This document shows, piece by piece, positions 24,900 through 33,496 of a stretch of DNA of 64,000 bases. The position numbers were made by a program, and so were the translations under genes. Position 1 is the stretch's first letter. Every line of letters begins with the position of its first letter. Source of the DNA: Halomonas litopenaei (GTDB taxonomy: Bacteria; Pseudomonadota; Gammaproteobacteria; Pseudomonadales; Halomonadaceae). Below the pieces are notes generated by a model that worked only from the letters and a program-made list of their open reading frames with translations, made no database searches and had not been told where the DNA came from. Location of the stretch: positions 620,001-684,000 of the forward strand of contig NZ_JAEKJT010000003.1 of NCBI RefSeq assembly GCF_017303055.1, in the 5' to 3' direction.

Positions 24900-26126
24900 T
24901 CAGCTCTTGCTACCTGCGCCATGCAACAGCTTCACCGCAACGCCGCCGATCACCACGCCCCAGAAGGCCGCGCCCAGTCCGAACAGGCTCATGCCTGAGG
25001 CGGTGACCATAAAGGCGATCACAGAGGCCTCGCGGTGATCATCGGCGGCGATCATGGCAGCCAGGTTGCTGACGATCGCAGCAATCAGCGCAAGCCCTGC
25101 CAGCACCGCCACGAAGGCCCCCGGCAGCGAGCTGAACAGCGCCACGATGGTACCGGCGAACAGCCCGCCGACCAGGTAGAAGACACCATTGGCGACCCCC
25201 GCCACATAGCGCCGTCCCGGGTCCTCGTGGGCCTCCTTGCCGGTGCACAGCGCGGCGGTGATGGCGGCGACCACGGTGGAAATACCGCCAAAGCATGCGG
25301 TCGCCAGAGACGTCACGCCCGCCACCGTCAGTATTGGTCTGGCCTCGGTGTCATAGCCCGCCCCCTGCAGGATCGCCATGCCTGGCAAAAACTGGCCGGT
25401 CAGGCTGACCACCACCAGCGGCAGCGCCAGGCTCAGGGTGCTGGCGAGGCTCCATTCCGGGGTGATCCACACCGGCACCGCCAGGTGCAGGCCGACGCCA
25501 GCCAGGCTGGCATCCTCCAGCAACACGGCCAGCACAATACCGGTGACCAGCAGCAGGATCAGGCAGTAGCGCGGCGCCACGCGCTTGAACAGCAGATAGG
25601 CCACCAGCATGCCGAGGGCAAGCGACGGCGACGTCTCGATCGCCGCAAAGGCGTCCAGCCCGAACTGGAACAGGATGCCGGCCATCATTCCGGCGGCCAC
25701 GCCCTTGGGAATCAGCGCCATCAGCCGGTCGAAGCTGCCACTGACGCCGATGACCAGCATCAGTACCGCCGCGCTCAGGTAGGCCCCCACCGCCTCGCCC
25801 AGGGACAATTCGGGAAACAGGCTGACCAGCAACGCCGTGCCCGGCGCCGACCAGGCGGTCACCACCGGCACCCTGAGCCACAGGCTCAGTACGATGCCGG
25901 AGACCGCCGCCCCCAGCGAGATGGCCCACACCCAGGAGGTCATCATGGCGGGGGAAATGTCCGCCGCTGCCCCGGCCTGAAAGAAGATCGCCAGCGGCCC
26001 TGAATAGGAAATCAGTACCGCCACGAAGCCCGCCGTCACCGCCGACAGCGACAGATCCCGGGCCAGGGAACCTAGCCAGGAAGCGCTGGCCCGGTCGTTC
26101 CCGGTATCAGCAGAGGGATGGCGCAT
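24900..26126 (-). CDS. benE: Benzoate:proton symporter BenE
   Basis: The 408-residue inner-membrane protein has about 11-12 hydrophobic segments and matches the BenE family: LSAVTAGFVAVLISYSGPLA, TAWSAPGTALLVSLFP and a C-terminal GLGAAFWGVVIGGVAVKLLH. It imports benzoate with protons. It is the last gene of the cat-ben run, 15 bp after benD, with AAGGAG before the ATG. Confidence 0.94.
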   Translation of the reverse strand: MRHPSADTGNDRASASWLGSLARDLSLSAVTAGFVAVLISYSGPLAIFFQAGAAADISPAMMTSWVWAISLGAAVSGIVLSLWLRVPVVTAWSAPGTALLVSLFPELSLGEAVGAYLSAAVLMLVIGVSGSFDRLMALIPKGVAAGMMAGILFQFGLDAFAAIETSPSLALGMLVAYLLFKRVAPRYCLILLLVTGIVLAVLLEDASLAGVGLHLAVPVWITPEWSLASTLSLALPLVVVSLTGQFLPGMAILQGAGYDTEARPILTVAGVTSLATACFGGISTVVAAITAALCTGKEAHEDPGRRYVAGVANGVFYLVGGLFAGTIVALFSSLPGAFVAVLAGLALIAAIVSNLAAMIAADDHREASVIAFMVTASGMSLFGLGAAFWGVVIGGVAVKLLHGAGSKS

Positions 26127-26141
26127 GGTTGGGCTCCTTGA

Positions 26142-26915
26142 TCAGCCTGGGTCACCGCCAGCCACCGGCAGCACGCTACCGGTAATGTAGCTGGCGTCAT
26201 CGGATGCCAGAAACAGGATCGGCCCCACCTGTTCATCCAGAGTGCCGTAGCGATGCATCAGGCTGGATGCCTTGGTCTGGTCGATCAGCTGCTGGTACCA
26301 CCGCGCGTCCTGTTCGCTCTGGGGCTCGGCGTTGCGCGGCGTCAGCCGCGGTGGCGCCTCGGTGCCACCCGGCGCGGTAGCATTGACCCGTACCCCGTGC
26401 TCGGCCATATCGATGGCCAGCGCCACGGTCAGGGCGTTCACCCCACCCTTGGCCGAGGCGTAGGGCACTCGGTTGACGCCCCGCGTCGCCACCGACGATA
26501 CGTTGACGATGTTACCGCCACTCTCGGTCAGATGAGGCAAGGCCGCACGGCAGCACCACAGGGTCGGGAACAGCGAGCGGCGCACCTCGGCCTCGATCTG
26601 ATCCGGCGCATAGTGGGTGTAGGGCTTGGCCCAGATGGTGCCACCGACGTTGTTGACCAGCACGTCGATGCGCCCAAAGCGCTCGATGGCTCCCCCCATG
26701 GCGGCCTCGGCACCGTCCCAGGTTTCCAGATCGGCCGTCAGCGCCAGCGCCTCGGCGCCCTGGTCGGCCAGCGCACCCGCCACGTCATGCACGTGCTCGG
26801 CGCGGTCCACCAGCACCAGCCGGGCGCCCTCTTGTGCGGCCCTTTCCGCCAGCCGCCGCCCAATGCCCTGGGCGGCGCCGGTGATCAGCATCACTTTCTG
26901 TTCAAATCGTTTCAT
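26142..26915 (-). CDS. benD: Benzoate cis-diol dehydrogenase
   Basis: The 257-residue short-chain dehydrogenase has GAAQGIGRR (NAD binding), NNVGGTIWAKPY, which is typical of BenD, and the catalytic YASAKGG. It oxidises 1,6-dihydroxycyclohexa-2,4-diene-1-carboxylate to catechol with loss of CO2, forming NADH. It is separated from benABC by five ABC transporter genes, which is unusual. Its leader consists of a degenerate 14-bp repeat that carries AGGA motifs. Confidence 0.95.
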   Translation of the reverse strand: MKRFEQKVMLITGAAQGIGRRLAERAAQEGARLVLVDRAEHVHDVAGALADQGAEALALTADLETWDGAEAAMGGAIERFGRIDVLVNNVGGTIWAKPYTHYAPDQIEAEVRRSLFPTLWCCRAALPHLTESGGNIVNVSSVATRGVNRVPYASAKGGVNALTVALAIDMAEHGVRVNATAPGGTEAPPRLTPRNAEPQSEQDARWYQQLIDQTKASSLMHRYGTLDEQVGPILFLASDDASYITGSVLPVAGGDPG

Positions 26916-26920
26916 CTCAC

Positions 26921-26976
26921 GATCCTGTTTTTACGGTCCTGTGCTTACAGTCCTATGCCTATGGTCCAGCGATGGG
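26921..26976. repeat. Degenerate 14-bp repeat in the benD leader, about four copies
   Basis: Units at 26921, 26935 and 26949 (GATCCTGTTTTTAC, GGTCCTGTGCTTAC, AGTCCTATGCCTAT) and a decayed fourth end 6 bp before the benD start. On the coding strand each of the first three contains AGGA, so the ribosome-binding site is itself repeated every 14 nt. Confidence 0.75.
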
Positions 26977-26982
26977 CACGAC

Positions 26983-27765
26983 TCACCCCACGCCAAGGTG
27001 GGTATCAAGAATCGAGGGGTCGTCCCTGAGCGCCTGACTGCTGCCGTCGAACACCACCTTGCCCTTGACGATCAGCAGGTGGCGGTCGCCCACCTCGAGC
27101 AGGTTGTCGATGTTCTTGTCGACGATGATGCTGGCGATGCCCGAGGCCTTGATGGTGCGGATGATCGACCAGATCTCGTCACGGATCAGTGGCGCCAGCC
27201 CTTCGGTGGCCTCGTCAAGGATCACCAGCCGGGGATTGAGCATCAGCGCCCGACCGATCGACAGCATCTGCTGCTCGCCGCCGGACAGCAGCGAGCCATC
27301 GTGGCTGATCCGCTCCTTGAGCCGGGGAAAGGTGTCCAGCACCCGCTCGATGTTCCAGTCGCTGCGGCCATCGACGCCGGTGCGGGCGGCCATCACCAGA
27401 TGTTCTCGCACACTGAGGCCAGGGAAGATGCCCCGTCCCTCCGGCACATAGCCGATCCCCTGGCGAATCACCTGCCAAGGCCGCCGCTTGCGGGTATCCA
27501 CACCCATGATCCTGACCTCGCCATGGCGCGGTGGCACAAAGCCGAGGATCGACTTCAGGGTGGTGGTCTTGCCCATGCCGTTGCGGCCGAGCAGGCTCAA
27601 CGTCTCACCGGCCTTCAGGCTGAGGTCCACGCCGTGCAGCACGTGACTCTCGCCATAGAAGGTGTGCAGGCCACGGGCGTCAATCAACGGCGCGCTGGTG
27701 TCGATCGTGTCTGCGCCACTTCCGCTGCCAGCGCCATTCATGGTGCGATCAAGACGGGCGTTCAT
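26983..27765 (-). CDS. ABC transporter ATPase, LivF type
   Basis: The 260-residue ATPase has Walker A GRNGMGKTT, signature LLSGGEQQML, Walker B RLVILDEATEGL and the short LivF-type C-terminus. It is one of two ATPases of a branched-chain amino acid type (HAAT) importer placed between benC and benD. The context suggests uptake of benzoate or another aromatic acid. Its start overlaps the stop of the LivG-type gene by 4 bp, so the two are translationally coupled. Confidence 0.93.
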   Translation of the reverse strand: MNARLDRTMNGAGSGSGADTIDTSAPLIDARGLHTFYGESHVLHGVDLSLKAGETLSLLGRNGMGKTTTLKSILGFVPPRHGEVRIMGVDTRKRRPWQVIRQGIGYVPEGRGIFPGLSVREHLVMAARTGVDGRSDWNIERVLDTFPRLKERISHDGSLLSGGEQQMLSIGRALMLNPRLVILDEATEGLAPLIRDEIWSIIRTIKASGIASIIVDKNIDNLLEVGDRHLLIVKGKVVFDGSSQALRDDPSILDTHLGVG

Positions 27766-28571
27766 GGCGCTACCTCGCGGCGCTGGGGGCGGTCATCGAT
27801 ATCGTCAGAGGCGTCGTCCTGGCCCGAGTCATGGCGACCCAGGTAGACGTCGCGCACGCTGTCGCTTGCACGAATGCTGTCGGTGCTGCCGCTTTCCAGC
27901 ACGCAGCCGTCGACCATCACGGTAATGCGATCGGCCAGGCGGAACACCGAGTCCATGTCGTGCTCGATCAGCACGATGGTGTAGTCGCTGGACAACCGCT
28001 TGAGCAGATCGGCGACCTGGTCGGTTTCCTCGCGGCCCATGCCGGCCATGGGTTCATCCAGCAGCATCAGCTGCGGCTGGGTGGCCAACACCATGGCGAT
28101 CTGCAGCTGACGCTGCTCGCCGTAGCTCATGCCGGAGGACAGCGTGTGGGCGCGGGGCACCAAGCCACAGGTGTCCAGCGCTGCCAGCGCCCGCTCGTCC
28201 ACTTCCTTGGCGCGCTTGCGCGAGCGCCAGCTGCCGATGACCCCACCATGGTGAATGCGCGCCGCCAGCTGGCAGTTCTGCAGGCAGGTCAGGCGCGGAA
28301 AGATATTGGTCTTCTGGTGACTGCGCCCGATTCCCAGTCGCGCGACCTGGTGGGCTTTCTTGCCCTGGATGGCGCTGCCGCGATAGACGATCTCGCCCCG
28401 GGTGGGGGGAATCTCCCCGGACAGCAGGTTGATCAGGGTGCTCTTGCCGGCTCCATTGGGTCCCAGGATGGCGTGAATCTCGCCACGCTCGACCTGAAAG
28501 TCCACATCATTGACCGCCAGCAGGCCTCCGAAGCTGCGGGTCAGGCCGCGGGTCGACAGCATGCTGCTCAT
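27762..28571 (-). CDS. ABC transporter ATPase, LivG type
   Basis: The 269-residue ATPase has Walker A GPNGAGKSTL, LivG-style signature MSYGEQRQLQIA and Walker B LMLLDEPMAGM. It forms the nucleotide-binding heterodimer with the LivF-type protein. Its ATG overlaps the stop of the LivM-type gene by 4 bp and its end overlaps the LivF-type gene by 4 bp. Confidence 0.93.
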   Translation of the reverse strand: MSSMLSTRGLTRSFGGLLAVNDVDFQVERGEIHAILGPNGAGKSTLINLLSGEIPPTRGEIVYRGSAIQGKKAHQVARLGIGRSHQKTNIFPRLTCLQNCQLAARIHHGGVIGSWRSRKRAKEVDERALAALDTCGLVPRAHTLSSGMSYGEQRQLQIAMVLATQPQLMLLDEPMAGMGREETDQVADLLKRLSSDYTIVLIEHDMDSVFRLADRITVMVDGCVLESGSTDSIRASDSVRDVYLGRHDSGQDDASDDIDDRPQRREVAP

Positions 28572-29653
28572 GACGACACCTCCCCGGCGGACTTGCCCGC
28601 CGACGCCTGCGACGCCGAGGCGACACGCTCTGCCTGCTGGGCATCTCTGGCCGCGCTCCAGGGCCCGAACAGCGACGTCTTGCGTCCTGGCGGATCGAGC
28701 AGCAGCCCGGCGATGCCCCGGGGCAGTACCAGCACCGCGACGATGATGGTCATCCCCATCAGGATCGGCCAGTGGTTGGTCAGGTGCTCATAGAAGTACA
28801 GCAGCAGTTCATAGGCAAAGGCGCCGAGGATCGGCCCAAAGATGGTGCCCATACCGCCAAGGATCACCATCATCAGCACCTCGCCGGAGTGGTGCCAGCC
28901 AAGTTGCGCGGGATTGGCGAAGCCGTACTGCATCGCCGCCAGCATGCCGGCGACACCGGCGATCATCGCCGACACCACGAAGGCAATCAGCTTGTAGCCG
29001 GTGGTGGCGTAGCCCAGCGCCTGCATGCGGTGCTCGTTGTCGTGGATGCCATCGAGCACCTGGCCGAAGTGGGAACGGGTCAGGGCGCGCAGGATAAGAT
29101 AGACCGCCACCAATAGCGCCAGGCAGAAGTAGAAGAAGGTCAGCGGATTGTCGAGATCGACAAGGGGCGTCTCACCCATGGCGAGGCTCGGGCGGAACAT
29201 GATGAAGACCCCATCGGTACCGCCGGTCATGCTGGATGTGCTGACGGTGTAGAAGAGCATCTGGCCAAAGGCCAGGGTGGTCATGATGAAGAAGATGCCC
29301 TTGGTGCGCAGCACCAGCACGCCGACGATGGCCGCCACCGCTCCGGTGACCAGCATCACCAGCGGCAGCATCCACCACAGCGAGGCCGGGCTGAAGTCAG
29401 GGCTGGCCATGGCCAGGGTATAGGCGCCAAGGCCGAAGAACAGCGCATGGCCCAGGCTCACCAGGCCAAGAATACCCACCAGCAGATCGAGGCTGACGGC
29501 GAACAGGGCAAAGATCAGCATCAGAGTCAGCTTCTCCATGAAGAAGGCGCTGGACTCCCCGAACAGGGCCGGCCCCCAGGCCGGATAGGCGATCAACAGC
29601 GCAAGACCTGCCAGCAGCAGAAACGTCACGCGCTTGGGATAACGGTGCAACAT
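28568..29653 (-). CDS. ABC transporter permease, LivM type
   Basis: The 361-residue inner-membrane protein has about ten hydrophobic segments and the LivM-type motifs GLVSLGHALFFGLGAY and the cytoplasmic loop HRMQALGYATTGYKL. A C-terminal polar extension (ASQASAGKSAGEVSS) is not part of the family core. It pairs with the LivH-type permease to form the channel. Confidence 0.93.
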   Translation of the reverse strand: MLHRYPKRVTFLLLAGLALLIAYPAWGPALFGESSAFFMEKLTLMLIFALFAVSLDLLVGILGLVSLGHALFFGLGAYTLAMASPDFSPASLWWMLPLVMLVTGAVAAIVGVLVLRTKGIFFIMTTLAFGQMLFYTVSTSSMTGGTDGVFIMFRPSLAMGETPLVDLDNPLTFFYFCLALLVAVYLILRALTRSHFGQVLDGIHDNEHRMQALGYATTGYKLIAFVVSAMIAGVAGMLAAMQYGFANPAQLGWHHSGEVLMMVILGGMGTIFGPILGAFAYELLLYFYEHLTNHWPILMGMTIIVAVLVLPRGIAGLLLDPPGRKTSLFGPWSAARDAQQAERVASASQASAGKSAGEVSS

Positions 29654-29712
29654 GGTCCCTCTCCTCCGGGCGGATACTCGCCCGTCAAGGTCGTGTCAGG
29701 GTGAGGCCTGCA

Positions 29713-30573
29713 TCAGGCGAACAGCCCGCGCGGCTTAATCAACAGCACCAGCGCCATGATCAGGTAGATCAGCATGCTGGCGAGGCTCGGAATCAGCACC
29801 GGGCCGAAGGTCTCGGCCATGCCGATCAACAGGGCACCGAAGAAGGCCCCCTTGATCGAACCAATGCCGCCGATGACCACCACCACAAAACAGGTGATCA
29901 GGATGGAATCCCCCATCCCGGGGGTAATCGACGACAGCGGCGCCGCCATCATCCCGGCGAAGGCCGACAGCGCCACGCCGACGCTGAAGATCAGGGTGAA
30001 CAGGGTGCGGATATTGATGCCAAGGCCCTCGACCATCTCGCGGTTGACGGCACCGGCGCGGATGACAATGCCCAGCCGGGTATGGCGAATGACCCAGTAG
30101 ATGGCACCGGCCAGCGCCAGGCATACCGCCGCGACGAACAGCCGATAGACCGGGTACTGCAGGTTGTCGGTCAGCGCGATGGAGCCGTCGAAGGGCGCCG
30201 GCAACGCCACCGAGTGCACGTCGCCGCCCCAGATGATGCGCTGGGCCTCGTTGAGCACCAGGATCAGGCCGAAGGTCAGCAGGACCTGGTAGAGGTGGTC
30301 ACGCTTGTACAGGGTGTCCAGAAACAGTCGCTCGATGACCAGGCCGAGAATCACCGCGATGGGGACCGCGATCAGGATGGCCAGCCAGAAGTTGCCGAGC
30401 CGCTGGGTCAGGTCGAAGGCCAGGTAGGCGCCGATCATGTACATGGCGCCATGGGCCAGGTTGATGATGCCCATGATGCCGAAGATCAGCGTCAGGCCAC
30501 TGGCGATAAGGAACAGCAGCAGGCCGTATTGCAGGCCGTTGAGCAGCTGTACCCCGAAGAAGGCAAGATCCAT
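29713..30573 (-). CDS. ABC transporter permease, LivH type
   Basis: The 286-residue inner-membrane protein starts MDLAFFGVQLLNGLQYGLLL and has the LivH-type GIMGIINLAHGAMYMIGAY and a later AFAGMMAAPLSSITPGMG block. It is 70 bp downstream of the binding-protein gene; a hairpin sits in that gap. Confidence 0.93.
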   Translation of the reverse strand: MDLAFFGVQLLNGLQYGLLLFLIASGLTLIFGIMGIINLAHGAMYMIGAYLAFDLTQRLGNFWLAILIAVPIAVILGLVIERLFLDTLYKRDHLYQVLLTFGLILVLNEAQRIIWGGDVHSVALPAPFDGSIALTDNLQYPVYRLFVAAVCLALAGAIYWVIRHTRLGIVIRAGAVNREMVEGLGINIRTLFTLIFSVGVALSAFAGMMAAPLSSITPGMGDSILITCFVVVVIGGIGSIKGAFFGALLIGMAETFGPVLIPSLASMLIYLIMALVLLIKPRGLFA

Positions 30574-30601
30574 CGTCGTTCTCCTCGTCTGGATGAGGGC
30601 A

Positions 30602-30639
30602 AGCAGGCGGCAGTACGCAAGCTCGCGCGGCCGCCTGCT
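30602..30639 (-). repeat. Hairpin between the binding-protein and permease genes
   Basis: A 10-bp perfect stem (AGCAGGCGGC at 30602-30611 with 30630-30639) with an 18-nt loop immediately follows the binding-protein stop codon. Such hairpins often protect upstream mRNA, giving more binding protein than permease. No U-tract is present. Confidence 0.65.
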
Positions 30640-30643
30640 GGGC

Positions 30644-31861
30644 TCAGCTCTTCATCGGGCAGGCGCTGTCGGGAACTTCCAGCTGCGGGCTTGCGATGGC
30701 GGTGACGTGGTGCTCACCGTCCTTGACCTCGCGCAGGTAGACGTTCTGGATCGGGTGATGGGACTCGGAGAAGCTGACCGGTCCGCGCGGGCTGTCGAGC
30801 TGCACCGAGCCGAGCGCGGCGATCAGCGCCTCCCGGGTCGGCTCGCCGTCGATCGCGCCATAGGCCTGGGCCAGCATCTTGCCAGCGTCATAGCCCTGCA
30901 CCGCGTAGGTGTCGGGGACCTCGCCGTAGGCCTCCTGATAGGCGGCGACAAAGGCCTGGTTCTGCGGAGTGTCGAGGGTCTCGGCGTAGTGCATGGTGGT
31001 CTGCACGCCGTCGGCGGCGTCGCCCAGGGCCACCAGGTTGCCGTCGGTCAAAAAGCCCGAACCGTACAGCGGAATGCTGTCGTTGAGCCCGGCCGCGGCG
31101 TAGTCGCGCACAAAGCCGACTCCACCGCCACCGGCGAAGAAGGTGTAGACCGCATCCGGGGCGATGCTGGCGATCTGGGCCAGGTAGGTCTGGAACTCGG
31201 TGCTCGGGAAGGGCACCAGAATCTGCTCGACGATCTCGCCGCCGGCCTCGGTGAAGGCCTGCTCGAAACCGGCCAGGTCCTCCTTGCCACCGGCATAGTC
31301 CCAGGTGATGGTGACGATCCGGCGATGGCCCTGGTCATAGGCCACCTGACCCATGGGGTAGCTGTTCTGCCACATGCTGAACGAGGTACGAAAGACGTTG
31401 GGCATGCACAGCTGGTTGGTGGCGGCCTCGAGCCCGGCGTTGGGAATGATGGTGATCGCGCCGGTCTGCTTGGCCACCCGCAGCATGCCCATGGCAACGC
31501 CTGAGTGGACCGGACCGATGACCACGTCGACACCGTCGCCCTTGACCAGGCGACTCATGTTCTGGGGCGCCTTGGAGGGGTTGGCTTCGGAATCCAGGGC
31601 CACGTATTCGACGCCGTGGCCACCGAGGCTTCCGCCCTCCTGCTCAATGGCAAGCTTGAGCCCATTGGTGATGGATTCACCAAGGGCCGCGTAGGTACCG
31701 GAATAGGGCAGCATCAGGCCCAGCTTGACGTCATGGTCGGCCTGGGCCGGGCTGGCGGCCCCCAGGGTGAGGCCCAGGGCCGGCGTCAGGATCAGAGCGC
31801 CGAGCGCGGCTCGACGAGCGAAGAGAGAACGTGCGCCGGAGCGCTTCTTCATGGTTGTCAT
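30644..31861 (-). CDS. Periplasmic substrate-binding protein of a branched-chain-type ABC importer
   Basis: The 405-residue protein has an export signal ending near AASPAQA and then the type I periplasmic fold with KLGLMLPYSGTYAALGESIT and VDVVIGPVHSGVAMGM. It belongs to the LivJ-like (peripla_BP_6) family that includes aromatic-acid binders. It is the first ABC gene after benC in the ben operon, so benzoate or a related aromatic acid is the likely ligand. Two ATGs (31861, 31852) are possible. Confidence 0.9.
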   Translation of the reverse strand: MTTMKKRSGARSLFARRAALGALILTPALGLTLGAASPAQADHDVKLGLMLPYSGTYAALGESITNGLKLAIEQEGGSLGGHGVEYVALDSEANPSKAPQNMSRLVKGDGVDVVIGPVHSGVAMGMLRVAKQTGAITIIPNAGLEAATNQLCMPNVFRTSFSMWQNSYPMGQVAYDQGHRRIVTITWDYAGGKEDLAGFEQAFTEAGGEIVEQILVPFPSTEFQTYLAQIASIAPDAVYTFFAGGGGVGFVRDYAAAGLNDSIPLYGSGFLTDGNLVALGDAADGVQTTMHYAETLDTPQNQAFVAAYQEAYGEVPDTYAVQGYDAGKMLAQAYGAIDGEPTREALIAALGSVQLDSPRGPVSFSESHHPIQNVYLREVKDGEHHVTAIASPQLEVPDSACPMKS

Positions 31862-31944
31862 GGTCGATTCTCGTCAGGTTGTGATTGTCGTTATGTCTCC
31901 AGGGACACCGTCGGCGTGGGTCCCTGGCCTGGCTGGCGATTCAC

Positions 31945-32964
31945 TCAGTTGGGGGTGAACTTCTCGTAGTGGAAGCTGGCGGGCTTGATGCCCTGCTGGT
32001 CGAAGTGCTTGAGCACCGCGTCCACCATCGGCGGCGGGCCGCACAGGTAGACATCGACATCACCGCCATGCAGCTTGCTCTCGTCCATGTGATGGGTGAC
32101 GTAGCCCTTGCGCTCGTGGCTGCTGCCCTCGTCGGCGACCACCGTCAGATAGTCAAAGTCGGGCAGCGCCTCGACGGCGGCGTCCAGCTCCTCGCACTTG
32201 ACCAGGTGATCGTCCTTGGTCACCCCGTAGATCATGTGGATCGGCTGGCCTGCGCCCTCGCCCCGCGCTTCCAGCAACGCCAGTTGCTTGAGCATCGACA
32301 GGAAGGGCGCGAGGCCGGTACCGCCCGCCAGCATCAGGATCGGGCGCTGGATGGCGCGCAGATAGAAGCTGCCCATGGGGCCGGTCACCGCCATGGCGTC
32401 ACCGCCCTTGGCGCGCTCGCTGAGATAGCCGCTCATCAGGCCGTCAGGCACATTGCGAATCAGAAAGCTGGCACGGCTCTCCCCTGGCAGTGAGCTGAAC
32501 GAGTAGCTGCGATGCTGCTCGGCTCCCGGCACCTCCAGGTGCACGTACTGACCGGGCAGGAACTGCAGCGGTTCGCCCTCGATGTCGATGGCAAGCTCAA
32601 TGGAGTCCTCGGACAGCGACTCGACGTGCACCACCGAGGCGCTGCGGGTGTCCACCGCGGTCTTGCATACGGTCGAGGCCACCGGCACCGACAGCACGCA
32701 GTCCGATGACGGCACCATCTGGCAGGTCAGCACCTGGCCTTCGTGCAGCTCCTCGTCGGACAATGCCTCGTCGATGTACTCGTCACCCAGCTCGAACTCG
32801 CCCTGGTCGCAGTGGCACTTGCAGGTGCCGCAGACGCCATCGGAGCAGTCCATCGGCAGGTTGACCTTGTTGCGGTAGGCGGCATCGAGGACGGTCTCGC
32901 CCTCGTTGCAGTCAATGAAGCGCGACACTCCATCTTCGAAGTTGAGCGCAATGGTGTAGCTCAT
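31945..32964 (-). CDS. benC: Benzoate 1,2-dioxygenase reductase component
   Basis: The 339-residue protein has a plant-type 2Fe-2S ferredoxin domain (CSDGVCGTCKCHCDQG, residues about 40-55), an FAD domain with RSYSFSSLPG and an NAD domain with GGTGLAPFLSML and a C-terminal CGPPPMVDAV. It carries electrons from NADH to the BenAB oxygenase. It lies 20 bp after benB with AGGAG before the ATG. Confidence 0.96.
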   Translation of the reverse strand: MSYTIALNFEDGVSRFIDCNEGETVLDAAYRNKVNLPMDCSDGVCGTCKCHCDQGEFELGDEYIDEALSDEELHEGQVLTCQMVPSSDCVLSVPVASTVCKTAVDTRSASVVHVESLSEDSIELAIDIEGEPLQFLPGQYVHLEVPGAEQHRSYSFSSLPGESRASFLIRNVPDGLMSGYLSERAKGGDAMAVTGPMGSFYLRAIQRPILMLAGGTGLAPFLSMLKQLALLEARGEGAGQPIHMIYGVTKDDHLVKCEELDAAVEALPDFDYLTVVADEGSSHERKGYVTHHMDESKLHGGDVDVYLCGPPPMVDAVLKHFDQQGIKPASFHYEKFTPN

Positions 32965-32984
32965 GGCCGTTCTCCTGCGACGCG

Positions 32985-33473
32985 CTAGACGTGGTACACG
33001 TCAATCACCTGGTGGATGTAATCGTTGTTGAGCTGCACCTTCTTGCGGGTGATAAGCGGACTCTCGCCGGACACGTCCAGGGTGTAGTAGGACACCCCGA
33101 AGTAGCTGTCGGTCTGCTTGTAGCGGTGGCTCAGGGTGTGCCAGTTGAAGCGCACCTCGACCACATCGCCCTCGTCCTTCAGCACCTCGATGTTGGTGAT
33201 CTGATGGGTGGTACGAGGCTCAGGGGTACTGGCGCCGCTGCGCTCGGTCTTGATCCGATAGACGCGATCCTCGAGTCCCTCACGGTTGGGGTAGTAGATC
33301 AGCGAGATCTCGCTGTGGGGGTCTTGGGTCAAGGTGTCGTCATCGTCCCAGCAGGGCATCCAGAACTCGGCCTTCTTGGCATACAGGGTCAGCCATTCGT
33401 CCCACTGGCGGTCATCCAGCAGCCGCGCCTCGCGGTACACAAAGGCCTGGATATCGTGATAGCTGATGCTCAT
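32985..33473 (-). CDS. benB: Benzoate 1,2-dioxygenase small subunit
   Basis: The 162-residue beta subunit of the ring-hydroxylating dioxygenase starts with SISYHDIQAFVYREARLLDD and contains EFWMPCWDDDD and PHSEISLIYYPNREGLEDRV. It is structural in the alpha3-beta3 oxygenase. The ATG at 33473 is favoured because GAGGAG is 7 nt upstream, while the ATG at 33479 is too close to it. Confidence 0.96.
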   Translation of the reverse strand: MSISYHDIQAFVYREARLLDDRQWDEWLTLYAKKAEFWMPCWDDDDTLTQDPHSEISLIYYPNREGLEDRVYRIKTERSGASTPEPRTTHQITNIEVLKDEGDVVEVRFNWHTLSHRYKQTDSYFGVSYYTLDVSGESPLITRKKVQLNNDYIHQVIDVYHV

Positions 33474-33496
33474 GATCATGCTCCTCTGTGTGGCGC

